The notes under the pieces were generated by a model. The model was given only the letters and a program-made list of their open reading frames with translations. It was not told where the DNA came from and searched no databases. From Rhabditoides inermis (taxonomy: Eukaryota; Nematoda; Chromadorea; Rhabditida; Rhabditidae): a stretch of 64,000 nucleotides of DNA. Made by a program: the position numbers and the translations under genes. Of this stretch, positions 35,285 to 44,760 are shown piece by piece. How positions within the stretch are numbered: position 1 is the first letter of the stretch; every line of letters starts with the position of its first letter. The DNA lies in contig CAWZYM010000408.1 in assembly GCA_963966185.1 (NCBI GenBank), forward strand, positions 186,001-250,000. The letters run 5' to 3'.

Positions 35285-36311
35285 GAGGGAGAAATGAGGG
35301 AGGAATAAAATATACATTTCTTTTTACAGAGTCGATGCGAAGAACCCGGACGCTCCACTGTGCTCCAAGGGATTCCCCAAGCCGTTCTCCGACTTCACCA
35401 GGATGCGCGAGAACGGTTACGCAGAACCGGCGCGTCCGAAGGGAGAGAAGGTGGAGACCACCGGACGGAACAAGTACTGGGCGGATAATAGGTGAGTCTC
35501 TCTTTCTCTTTCTCTCCCTCTCTCTTTCTTTCTCTTTCTCTCCCCTTTCTCACTTTTTCGTATACCCAAGTGCTGAATACCGTATACCACATATCATCCA
35601 TTTCAATTTTTTTTTACCCAAGTACCGTATACCATATGCCCAAATACCGTATACCGTTTACCCAAATACCGTATACCGTATACTCGAGTACCGTATACCG
35701 TATACTCAAGTACCGTATACCATATATCCCAAAACCGTATACCGTGTACTTAAGTACCGTATACCTTTCACCCAAATACCGTATACCGTACACTCAAGTA
35801 CCGTATACCGTATACCATATGCCCAAATACCGTATACCGTATACTCAAGTACCGTATACCCATATACCGTATACCGTATACTTAAGTACCGTATACCGTT
35901 TACCCAAATACCGTATTACCGTATACTGTATACCCAAGTAATTTGTTATGTAAATTGCTATTGTACGCTACTTTTGTGAATGATTTCAGCTGGGTTGTGC
36001 CCTACAACGCGTACATCCTCAAGAAGTACCGCAGCCACTGCAATGTGGAGGCGTGTTCCAGTGTATTCTGCTGCAAATACATGTACAAGTATTTGTTCAA
36101 GGTGAGAGAACGAGATAAAAGAGAGAGAGAAAAAGTGAAAGAGTGCTTTCAGGGGTTTGATCGTGCGCTGTGCGAGCTGATCGACAGTGTGGTGGCCAAC
36201 GACGGCAGCCACGAGGGACTGCCGGACATGACCACATTCGACCACGTGAGTCTGGAACAGAAACGGTGTGATGAAATCAAGATCGACAGACACAAACGCG
36301 CAGACACAAAC

Positions 36312-36352
<41 letters not shown>

Positions 36353-38280
36353 GGGGGGGGGGGTACGGGATGAAATCAATATTGCAGTGCTTGATTCCAT
36401 CGTCTCTGGATCTCAACGCCACCCAGAGAAAGCATCTCGACGAGGACTCGCAGAAACTGTTGAAGGAGCTCGAGGTGGGGATAAGAGACAAAGAAAGACA
36501 AGCTGAGAAAAAGAGGGAAATAAAAGAGAAAGAGAGGGAAAACAAAATGAGATGGAGAGAGAGCAAGAGGGGGGAAACGAGCGAGCGAGCAAGTTTCTCT
36601 TTCCAGTTGTTGGAGGAGCCTCTGCCGCCCGGTCTCAAGAATGTCGTCATTTTTGACGAGTATGCGCAGTGGACCACTCGCATGCTGATCACCGCCAACC
36701 AGGCCATGTGGTCCATTCGTGATCTACCCATCTCTCGAGTGAGTGGGAATGTAACGTGTCTTATGAAGTTGCATTGAAATAGTTTGTTAGCATGCGCACT
36801 ATGGTATTTTTGATAATATTTAGATCTCACACGAGGTACGGTTTGCGAGCGTGCATCTTCCAAGGAATGCGGCTGTCGTGTTCGACAAGGAGGACGACTA
36901 TGAGGAGGTGCGAGGGAAAGAGAGAGGGAAGAATAGAGAAAGAAAGAGAGTGAGAGAGATAACAAGAGAGAAAGGGGGATATAAAAATGCTTTCAGATTC
37001 TCGCGGAGATCGACTCGCATGAGTCCCTGTCGGTGATTGAGGGTTGGCTGGAGCTGAACAGCAAGGACGAACTGGCCCACCGCTACACCATCAACGAGGC
37101 CATCAAGCACTTCAAGTACGAGAAGAAACGGTTCGGCTACAAGTGGACGCGGAGGACGCGCAAGCAGAGGCTTCATCCGGTGAGTGCAGGGATGGGAGAG
37201 AGAGATAAATATAAAGACATAGAGAGAGAGAAAGAGAGAGAGCGAGATTACAAAAGAGAAACAGATAGCGATAACTGAGAGAAACGATAAGCATGAAACA
37301 TGAAATCGTTCAGCCTATTCTCCGTCTCCGACCCGTGGATCCATCCCGAAGAGAGAACTACGCGTTGAGGCTGTTGTTCAGCAACGTGAGAGGAGCTGAT
37401 TCGTTCCGGAAACTTGCGACTGTGAGTAGACAATATGAATTTCGAAAACAGTATGTACGTACAATTATCAGTGAAGAAAGGACATAAATTGAAATGGAGA
37501 GTATTCGGGAACTAGCGCAAGTAAGATATCATTGGTTCAGGTGAACGGCCGTGTGTGCTCGACGTTCGCGGAGGCTGCGGCCGAGCTGGACCTGCTGACG
37601 GACGACCTGCAGCTGAGGAAGGCGCTCAGAGAGGTTGCCTCTTCGGATGTGTCGCCCCGCAGAGTTGCGCGCTTTTTCGTTCTTCTCCTGGTTCATGGAG
37701 GACCGAGCAAAGTGAGATGATTTCTCCGTTCTTCAGTTTCGTTTGCTTTTAGGCCTAATTTCGATATATTGTCTAACAGTCATATTACGGTAATTTACAG
37801 TAATCCGCTACTGTCCTACCCGTTTTTTTCGTTTCTTACTCCTTCCCTCCCCCTCTCTCGATACCAGTTGTCATGAATACTGGTGTTATAGGATCTTCCA
37901 CTCGAGATGTTGGAGGAGAATGCGGACGCGATGTTTCTGCACAGAGCCAAAACGGACAGGCAGAGAAACAGGCAGATGCAGATCCTCCTCGCTGCTCTTC
38001 AGGTACATACTTTTATTGGTTCAGAATTGAATTGAACTATTTGAGACTATGCTGGCAAGACACGACTGCTCGTTGGAGCAGTTCGGACTTCCGGGAGCAG
38101 ACTGGACAATGCTGGACAAGACGGCACAGGACGAGGACGACTTCATCGACGACCTCGTCGTGGAGCAGGGGAAGAGTGTGCAGCAACTGGCCAAGGAGAC
38201 CAGGGTGAGAGAGAGAGAGATAGGGAGGGAGGGAGAGAGAGAGAGAGAGAAAGAGAAAGAGAAAGAGAAAGAGAAAGAGA

Positions 38281-38355
<75 letters not shown>

Positions 38356-40187
38356 TTCTCACGTTCTGAGTGAGAATGAGAGACAGCAGAGAAAAAGAGA
38401 AAGAGAGAGAGAGAAAAAGAGTGAGTGAGAGAGAGAGATACTTCTCACGTTCAGAGTGAGAATGAGAGACAGCAGAGAAAGAGAAAGAAAGAGAGAGAAA
38501 GAGAGAGATAGAGAGAGAGAAAGAGAGAGAGAGAGGGAGAGAGAGATACTTTTCATGTTCTGAGTGAAAATGAGAGACAGCAGAGAGCGAGAGAGAGAGA
38601 GAGAGAGACCAAAAACGAAAGAGAGGGGGGAGGTCCCCCCGTTTTAAGTGAGAGGAAGACTTCAGAGAAAGAGAGACAGTCTATGAGATTCGTACTTTAC
38701 AGGATATGCTGAACTCTGAGCAGAGGGCCATCTTCAACCGGATCATGAACACGATCCGAGAGGACGAGGAGGAGATGGATCGGGAGGAAAGTGAGTTTTG
38801 CTTGTTGCTCTTCATCTTTATAAAAATATACATAATTTAAAAAAGTGATGAAACAGGTCGAGATTGATGATACTTGATTATCTAGACGATCAAATGAAAT
38901 GTTTTGTTAAGGTGTATGGAAGCCGCAGATCGTGCTGGGTTCTGGCGGATGCGGCAAGACCACGCTGCTACGAGCTATCTACTACGCTGTCCTAGATGAG
39001 GGCAAGAAGGTGCGTCTCTCTGGTTCCCTCAATTCGCTCGCTCATTTTCTTCACAATCATAATCTTGTAGGCCACCTGTCTGGCATACACGGGATGTGCA
39101 GCTCATCTCCTTCCGGAGGGTCGGACTCTGCACCGCCACTTTTGGATCAACACGAAAGCGGATGGAGAGCTGTACTCCAAGATCACTGGCTGGAGTGGAA
39201 AGGAGAAAGAGCTCATCGAGGTTAACAAAATTATTAGATTATCAGGAGAGAGAGGGGGGAGGGAAAAGGGGGGGAGGAGAAGAGAGAGAGGAAAAAAAAC
39301 GGAGGGAGAGAGGAAGACTGAGAGAAATGTTTGCAGACAGAGCTGTTCGTCATTGACGAGATGTCAATGCTCGACTGCGAGATCATCGACCTGCTCGACC
39401 AGCTTCTCAGGAAGGCCACTGGAATCGACGTATTTTTCGGTGGCAAGAAGGTCATTCTGGTCGGAGACTACCGACAGGTGAGAAAAAATATATTATCGAT
39501 TCTACCAACGCACACCGATGTTATCAGCTAACTATCAATCGACGTCCACCACTAACCTATATTGTTGACTTTGACGGTACTTGGCTAAGCTGTTACGTGA
39601 ATCTGCGAAAGTAGTTGAGGACGTGGGTATACGGTATTTGGTTTTACAAGTATACGTATACGTTACTATACGTTACTATTGTACTTGGGGTGCGTGGTCA
39701 TTTGGGGTGCGTGGCGTGCGGATATACAGTACTTGGTTATACAGGTATACGGTACTTGGATTTACTGCACTACTTGGGTATGCACTAATTGGTAATACTT
39801 GTGTATACGGTACTTGAGTATACATGTACTTGTGTACAGTTCATCCGGAGAGATTAAGAGCAAAACATTGTTTGGATTGAGTGAGAATAGAAAGAGTGGA
39901 AATAGAAGAATGAGAAAAGAAAGAAGAGAGATACTGATTACAGACGCTGCCAATCATCAAGGACCTCGAGGGAGACCAGGTACTGGTGGAGTCACTCATC
40001 AACCACCCGATGTGGGATGAGGCGGAGAAGACTGTTCTGGAGAAGAACATGCGCGCAGTGGACGACGAGGACTACGCGGCGCTGATCAGGCAGATCGGAG
40101 ATGGCGTCGATACCCGAGACGGCACTGTGCAAGTGAGTGGATAAAAGAGTGAAAAGAAAGAGAAGGAGCGAGAGAGAGAGAGAGAGT

Positions 40188-40218
<31 letters not shown>

Positions 40219-41587
40219 GAATCACAGAAAGAACGTGAGGTGTTTGTAGGTGTGCTCGGAATGCTTCCCCATGTTTCTCCCGTCTCCGCAAGATGTCGTC
40301 GACTGGACGTTCGACGAGATGGAGGTGGAGGAGAAGAGAGTGGACAGCTGCATTCTCGCTTTGACCAACGACCACGTGGAGCAGTACAACCAGATGGTGG
40401 GTGGATACTTGCTTCATTGTGATCATTTGTTGATGTCAGGTGCTGGAGAGGATGCCGAGAATTGAGACAGAGGGAAGCTACTCGGAGCACACCTACCTGT
40501 CGATCGACTCGCCGGATTCGACAGGAGGACTGCAGCTCGCTCCAGAGGACTGCCACAAGCAGTGCCCCACCGGAATGCCGCCTCACGCTCTCCACCTCAA
40601 GGTATCTGATTGACAATAGGTTGAATGAATTCTTTTTTCTTTTCGCTCGGTGCGACCTGCATGTTGATCAAAAACGTAGATGTGCGTCGAGGATTGACCA
40701 ACGGCACGCGGATCATCATTCGCAAGATGGTGAGATCATTCAGTATATACTTAGTTGTTTTGCTTTCAGAGAGAACACTCGCTGGTCGTGCAGAGGATCG
40801 ACGATGAGAACGAGGAGGAGTTCGATCTGAGCAAGTGAGTGAGAGAGGGAGAGAGGGAGGGAGGGAGAAAGGGAAAGAGAAAATGCAGGGAAGGAGAGAG
40901 AGGAAAAGAGTCAAAAATATATGGGTACGATGGTTTCAGGATGCTGCTCCAACACTCGGAGACGGGCAAAGCGCTCTTCTCCCGTTTTCAGTTCCCGATC
41001 CGGCTGGCCTTTGCCATCACTATCAACAAGGCACAGGGAGCCACTCTGGGAAAGGCGAGCCTTTATTACTAGATATTATAGTTTGTTTCTTGTAGGTGGG
41101 TTTGATCCTCACCAACCCGGTCTTCAGCCATGGTCAGTTGTTTGTTGCCATGAGCAGGGTGCGTGATCGGAACTCGATCCGGATCTTCACATCCATGCAG
41201 GTGAAGAAAGACGAGAGAGGCGAGAGAAAGGGGTGGGAAGGAGAGAGAGATGACAAATTTCAGTCTGTTCCGGCACACAAGGAGTGTCGCCACGGCCACC
41301 GCGCATCCCTCTGTCAGATGCGCAACATCGTGTACCCGAAGGCAATCGAGGTAATGTTGGGTGAGGGTGAGGAGGGCGTGAGGATGGGAGGAGACGAGAG
41401 CGAGGACGGGATGGAGGAGGGCGGAGACGCCGGAGAGGGAGAGCGCGAGGCGCGGGCGATGGAGATGGACGAGTCCGGAGACGAGGACATGGACAGTGAG
41501 GGGGAAGGGGAGACGGAGGGGGAGACGGATGAGGAGAGTGAGTATGAGAGGGAACTCGAGATGGAGATTGAGAGGGAGTTTGAGTAG
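26664..41587 (+). CDS. Helitron Rep-helicase with N-terminal Ulp1-like protease modules, 61 exons
   Basis: The frame stays open through 61 exons, about 2,400 residues: 26664-26753, 26796-26906, 27119-27198, 27245-27323, 27367-27474, 27516-27583, 27629-27727, 27777-27848, 27938-28064, 28272-28394, 28438-28532, 28577-28656, 28789-28922, 28963-29033, 29094-29189, 29229-29324, 29389-29613, 29671-29738, 29846-29914, 30240-30305, 30375-30564, 30778-30877, 31004-31189, 31306-31479, 31742-31878, 31994-32115, 32223-32312, 32354-32437, 33130-33222, 33292-33398, 33577-33649, 33803-33956, 34023-34077, 34164-34292, 34466-34580, 34630-34709, 34839-34976, 35073-35239, 35330-35491, 35990-36101, 36153-36245, 36388-36474, 36607-36738, 36824-36907, 36997-37179, 37314-37421, 37541-37711, 37892-38002, 38046-38204, 38703-38790, 38912-39009, 39071-39220, 39337-39477, 39944-40132, 40250-40396, 40440-40601, 40646-40729, 40770-40834, 40940-41054, 41096-41200, 41264-41587. 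Domains in order: two C48-like modules, basic region, Cys finger, Helitron Rep nuclease, Pif1-type helicase, acidic tail. Least certain joins: the exon-12 donor, the exon-20 and exon-49 boundaries, and the acceptor of exon 57, which reads CG. Role: nicking, rolling-circle transfer and unwinding of Helitron DNA in the nucleus. Confidence 0.85.
27860..27910 (+). repeat. (GA)n tract, intron 8
   Basis: GACAGAGACAGAGACAG leading into a pure GA run soon after the exon-8 donor. Frames on the minus strand through it are artefacts. Confidence 0.8.
28272..29324 (+). other. C48/Ulp1-like cysteine protease module with full catalytic set (exons 10-16)
   Basis: Residues about 279-510. EHNHFILI supplies His 346, IRWLDST supplies Asp 363, and DCQTDPWSCGFRAFGAF supplies Gln 421 and Cys 427. 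His-Asp spacing is 17 and Gln-Cys spacing is 6, the same as in yeast Ulp1 as I recall it. This supports a SUMO-protease-type fold that cleaves ubiquitin-like conjugates or the element's own polyprotein. Substrate unknown. Confidence 0.6.
28657..28788 (+). repeat. (CT)n tract, intron 12
   Basis: CT-rich run from the exon-12 donor to the exon-13 acceptor CTCTCAG at 28788; an expanded polypyrimidine tract is the simplest reading. Confidence 0.75.
29389..30305 (+). other. Acidic then basic linker of the Helitron protein (exons 17-20)
   Basis: Exon 17 has a short tandem repeat (EATPEATPEAETTDG) in an acidic stretch. Exons 17-20 then give runs of Arg and Lys such as RKLTPRQRKDRDAERKR and SWHRRKK. 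This looks like a nuclear localisation and nucleic-acid-binding arm of the kind found at the N terminus of many Helitron proteins. Intron 19 (29915-30239) is long and could hide another exon. Confidence 0.45.
30375..30564 (+). other. Helitron Cys finger (exon 21)
   Basis: EECEHCGAVYL followed by TRIKCCMGGQYKP gives a C-x2-C...CC pattern (Cys near 674, 677, 691, 692). This Cys-rich motif before the Rep domain is typical of Helitron proteins. Exon 22 continues with NKCLAFASTN, matching the usual continuation. Confidence 0.75.
32438..33010 (+). repeat. Four tandem repeats of about 145-165 bp in intron 28
   Basis: A block with TTGACTCACACAGCATATGC (one copy TTGACGCACACAGC) and TTATCAGGAGAGAG, separated by (GA)n, occurs near 32514, 32658, 32827 and 32972. 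Length differences come mostly from the GA tracts. Non-coding. Confidence 0.75.
33577..36245 (+). other. Helitron Rep domain: HUH nuclease with two tyrosines (exons 31-41)
   Basis: In order: SMREYACFLLR and LGQLYVEDW (exon 32), SPRYMRAQAEKAM and GSPDLFVTFTG (exon 35), VWGEI (exon 36), LEFQARGMPHVHCLITLE with the HUH pair near residues 1320 and 1322 (exon 37), MVHKPC and CSKGFPKPF (exons 38-39), SWVVPYN, and KYMYKYLFKGFDRA with catalytic-type tyrosines near 1468 and 1472, three residues apart (exons 40-41). All key residues known for Helitron Rep are present, so the nuclease may be active. Confidence 0.85.
35560..35942 (+). repeat. TACCGTATAC minisatellite in intron 39
   Basis: Imperfect repeats of ACCGTATACC joined by CAAGTA or CAAATA. 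The long minus/plus frames across it have a period and are not genes. The reverse-complement motif family appears in intron 53. Confidence 0.8.
38205..38610 (+). repeat. (GA)n and GA-rich tandem blocks in intron 49
   Basis: GA and GAAA runs with three copies of a TCTCACGTTCTGAGTGAGAA-like phrase near 38356, 38442 and 38547, each followed by GAGAGACAGCAGAGA. It starts at the exon-49 donor. Confidence 0.75.
39580..39850 (+). repeat. GTATACGGTACTTG minisatellite in intron 53
   Basis: Repeats of TATACGGTACTTGG and variants. This is the reverse complement of the motif in intron 39 (35560-35942). Confidence 0.65.
40602..40645 (+). other. Intron 56 with a non-AG 3' end
   Basis: The coding frames on both sides are secure helicase motifs (exon 56 ending HALHLK, exon 57 starting LGATCMLIKN). 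The only break point keeping the frame gives a 44-base intron with GT at the start and TTTTCG at the end; the other introns end in AG, commonly TTTCAG. A one-base loss of A from CAG would explain it. Confidence 0.6.
41264..41587 (+). other. Acidic C-terminal tail (exon 61)
   Basis: After MRNIVYPKAIEV, which fits the usual end of Helitron helicases, about 75 residues of Glu, Asp and Gly follow to the stop at 41585-41587. Intron 60 (41201-41263) keeps the frame open, so a retained-intron form is possible. Confidence 0.7.
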
Positions 41588-42238
41588 ACTGTTCTGTTGA
41601 CTCATGATACTATTGCGAGTTTCATTTGATGTCCAGGAATATGTCTGTATTCTGAACCAAATTGTTCCTTGTTGTTCTCATTTGTACATAGATTCTCGTA
41701 TCTCGTTGTTGTTATTCATATTGTACATATTGTTTTCACTATTCATCACTATTGTAGACTAATGCAGATATGCAGGATGGTCACATTATCATTATTGTTA
41801 AAAATTTGAAGATAAATGTATATAACATATTGAATTTATTTGTACATTACACATACGTCATTGTTTTGTTTATTTGTTCTGTTTATTTTTCTCTTTTTTT
41901 ACAGTTTGTTTTCACTATATGTCAGAATGCAATATACATATTTGGTGTCTGTGTCTCAACTACACCAGTACTCACTACCACGACGGTTGCCATTACTCCC
42001 TTCTCTTTCGTCTCACACGCAATCTTTTCTCATCGCACAAGAAGAAGACGATACAAATCAGAAAAAAAGTGGGAGAAGAGGGGAGGGGCGGAAAGAGAGA
42101 GATAGAAAGAAAGATATAGATAGAGAGAGAGAGAGTCTGTTTCTCAACTACACCAGTACTCACTACATACCACGACAGTTGCCATTTCTCATTCCTCCTT
42201 CTCTTATCCCATGTTCCAACGGGGGGAGGAAGAGAGAG

Positions 42239-42269
<31 letters not shown>

Positions 42270-42336
42270 AAGAGAGAGAAATAGAGAGAAAGAGAGAGAA
42301 AGAGAGAGAAAGAGAGAAAGAGAGAAACAGAGAAAG

Positions 42337-42387
<51 letters not shown>

Positions 42388-42476
42388 GAGAGAGGGGGAG
42401 AGAGGGAATGCCAAGGCCGTCCATGCAATGCTATCCCCACTCCTCAAAGGAGCTTTGAAGACTGAGAATAGAGGAG
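41588..42476 (+). other. Region after the Helitron stop, no gene
   Basis: AT-rich sequence, then an imperfect duplication of a CTCAACTACACCAGTACTCA phrase (near 41955 and 42144), then a long GA/GAAA tract (about 42230-42400). The large frames here on both strands come from the tract. Confidence 0.6.
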
Positions 42477-42804
42477 ATGGCAGACGTAAACCTGGAGGAG
42501 GAGGCAGACGACGGATTCGAGCCGATGGACGTTGGAGAGACCGGGGTGGGAGCCCAGAACGTGCGCACTGTGCACTCCGAGGAGGGAGAAATGGAGGAGT
42601 GGGCAAGCAGAAAATTGACTCAGTTGTCTACTGTTCTTCACAAGTTATTTTTTTTGTAATTACTCATACCATTCAAATATGTGTATAAATATTAATTGTT
42701 TTTTTTTTCTGTTATTAATATAAATTCTCACATTCAGAACAAAATCATTACACGTAAAGACACTTGAGATTTCACTCAGTTTAATCTAGTGGGACGCGCG
42801 CTCG

Positions 42805-42856
<52 letters not shown>

Positions 42857-43418
42857 TGCATGGAGAGAGAGGGGGAGGTAGAGATAATCCCCTTCTGAAG
42901 ACGTATGGACTTGTGCGCGAAGGACAGACCGTATTACTCATTCACTGAGAAGACCGGCCGCCCGCTCGATCCCTGGCCTCTTCTCGTCTTATACATTCAT
43001 TCCGGAAAGAAAAGACTGCTATCGTATTGCAGGTGAAACTACGTAATTTTTCACGTTTTTTTCACTCATCGCAGTATGTACTTCATCATCATGATCGCTC
43101 TGGTCAATAGGAATTTAATGTATACATTTCAGTCTCTTGATGGACCCGCTCTGTTAAGTGCTCATCCACCTGCTCGGAAGGCTCGGATACAAGCATCACT
43201 GCAAAGATCTCATGCCACTACTCGCCCCATTGCCCGACAAGAGACTGGGAATGAAACAGAGTGAGTCATCACTGTCACTTGTTAGACACAATGTGCATCA
43301 TTCCATCACATCATATGCAAATGTTCCGAGAAAGACATCACTCATGACGAAGAAGAGCCACCGATTGACATGGGCATGAACGATCACTATGATGACACAC
43401 TTTCCACATTCATCTGAG
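42477..43418 (+). CDS. Possible small second gene inside the Helitron
   Basis: I do not recognise a family. 42477 opens an acidic frame (MADVNLEEEADDGFEPMDVG). After a GA tract (about 42809-42850), 42905-43032 reads MDLCAKDRPYYSF...LLSYC up to a GTGAAA donor. A later piece about 43159-43260 reads LIHLLGRLGYKHHC...RLGMKQ to GTGAGT. From 43335 an acidic end (ITHDEEEPPIDMGMNDHYDD) reaches a stop at 43416-43418. Frame and donor signs suggest exons, but the joins between the first three pieces could not be made consistent. It may be a decayed gene or captured host exons. Confidence 0.3.
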
Positions 43419-43442
43419 TCTCTCTCTCTCTCTCTCCCTCTC

Positions 43443-43520
43443 TCTCACTCACTCACTCACTCACTCACTCACTCACTCACTCACTCACTCACTCACTCAC
43501 TCACTCACTCACTCACTCAC

Positions 43521-43530
<10 letters not shown>
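43443..43530 (+). repeat. (ACTC)n tetranucleotide repeat followed by (CT)n
   Basis: Pure CACT/ACTC tandem repeat directly after the stop at 43418, then CT dinucleotides to about 43552. Confidence 0.9.
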
Positions 43531-43554
<24 letters not shown>

Positions 43555-43737
43555 GAACTCATTTACTCTCTCACACACACACAACCAGTGAGATCTATAT
43601 CTCAATCGAATCGCAGCAAATATGTATAACTCAAACATATATGGGATATGCTCATATCGGTCAAACTTCGTGCATCTCTCAAAACAACGCGCTGTTAGTG
43701 GCATGACTTTCAAAACGCCAGGTCATATTCTCAAGGC

Positions 43738-43815
43738 CGCATAGTCCAGTGGCAGTGTGCGCGACTGGCGGCCTATCGCTTGTTTCCGAGCGAGGGGATC
43801 GGGTCCCCGACCCCC
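43738..43815 (+). tRNA. Weak tRNA-like sequence
   Basis: TAGTCCAGTGG (43742-43752) resembles a Pol III A box, and GGATCGGGTCC (43796-43806) resembles a B box with two mismatches. No complete cloverleaf could be folded by eye. It may be a tRNA relic or a SINE head. Confidence 0.25.
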
Positions 43816-44439
43816 AAAAATGTTTTGCCAAATTCATATGGCTATATTTTCTCGAAATGTGTACAGATACGTATCAATATTATCAAAAAAAGGTACTATG
43901 CAAAAGTTATAACATTATTCAGTCACTGTTAAACTCTCACAAGTGAAATATGACACGGAACAAAAGTAAAAAAAAAAATAGAATGTAAAAACACTCACAT
44001 TTCGTGAAGCACAGTGCTCGTAGATGTTAGCATCATGCGATAGAAACGTACTGGCCACTACAAGTAATCGTTACCACAGACTTGTATCATTATTTGCAAT
44101 CAACAAAGAAACGTGTCTACCGGGATATGATAGTGGAAATGAACGAAACAAATTGATGAAATAGAATGTAATCACTGTTTACTGTTACTGTTATCACGAA
44201 TCAAGACATGACAAAGCTGTACACAATCCACGCCTTAGTATAAAACATACAAAAACATATCATTTGAAACAAAATTCGCACACAAAGTACACTCAGCGTA
44301 CGCTGCAGTCAATAAAGCGCGGACCGCCTTTGAGAGAAGAGGCCGTGAAACTGTCGGAGCAGGTCACACTACAGGTCAGGCCACAAGTAAGATCGTCTCT
44401 CTCTCTCTTTCTCTCTCTATCTCTCTATTTCTCTTTCTC

Positions 44440-44524
<85 letters not shown>

Positions 44525-44600
44525 TTCTCTCTCTATTTCTCTTGAGTACAAACTTGTTGGTATACAATTTATTTAATTTCATTTCAATATCCTAAATAAA
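43816..44600 (+). other. Right subterminal part of the autonomous Helitron, no gene
   Basis: AT-rich sequence with CT and CTTT tracts (about 44396-44540). No frame shows coding character. Confidence 0.5.
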
Positions 44601-44719
44601 ATCATGTTCTTAGCTCAGCTCCTATTGTAGATACAAACTTGATACTTGGTACAGGTAACAAGTAAACAAATCCAAAATGTTTGGTGCACATCATGTGTTT
44701 GACTTGTTCTAAAGCACAT

Positions 44720-44760
44720 CTAGCGGCCGGAGGCGAGCGCAGCGAGCCTCCGGCCGCTAG
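44720..44760 (+). terminator. Helitron 3' end hairpin of the autonomous element
   Basis: CTAGCGGCCGGAGGC, loop region, GCCTCCGGCCGCTAG, then T. Only one hairpin of the usual three is present. The innermost loop is GCA in place of GAA, still of the GNA type. Confidence 0.65.

Larger units (their letters stand above)
38703..41200 (+). other. Pif1-type SF1 helicase domain of the Helitron (exons 50-60)
   Basis: LNSEQRAIF opens the domain; Walker A is GSGGCGKTT (near 1890-1898, exon 51); TGCAAHLL and GRTLHRHF (exon 52); Walker B FVIDEMSMLD and KVILVGDYRQ (exon 53); LTNDHVEQYN (exon 55); CMLIKNVDVRRGLTNGTR (exon 57); FPIRLAFAITINKAQGATL (exon 59); FSHGQLFVAMSRVR (exon 60). These are the Pif1-family motifs in their usual order. 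The domain looks intact at the protein level. Confidence 0.9.
24808..44760 (+). mobile_element. Candidate autonomous Helitron, about 20 kb
   Basis: The left end (TCGCC, CT/C-rich run, CCTAAAATTTCCTATGG) is the same as the start of array units, and so is the next 0.7 kb with octamer/CArG (24948-24969) and GTAAACAA arrays. The right end has GTAAACAAATCC followed by a hairpin bounded by CTAG at 44720-44760, followed by T. Between them lies the Rep-helicase gene 26664-41587. No target duplication is expected for Helitrons. The ends are inferred from the units, not from an empty site; the alternative is that the gene region was inserted into a unit by another route. Confidence 0.6.

Noticed and set aside
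35958..36965. 335-codon minus-strand frame
   Set aside because: It runs antisense to secure Helitron exons 40-44 and contains Ser/Leu runs from GA tracts in the introns.
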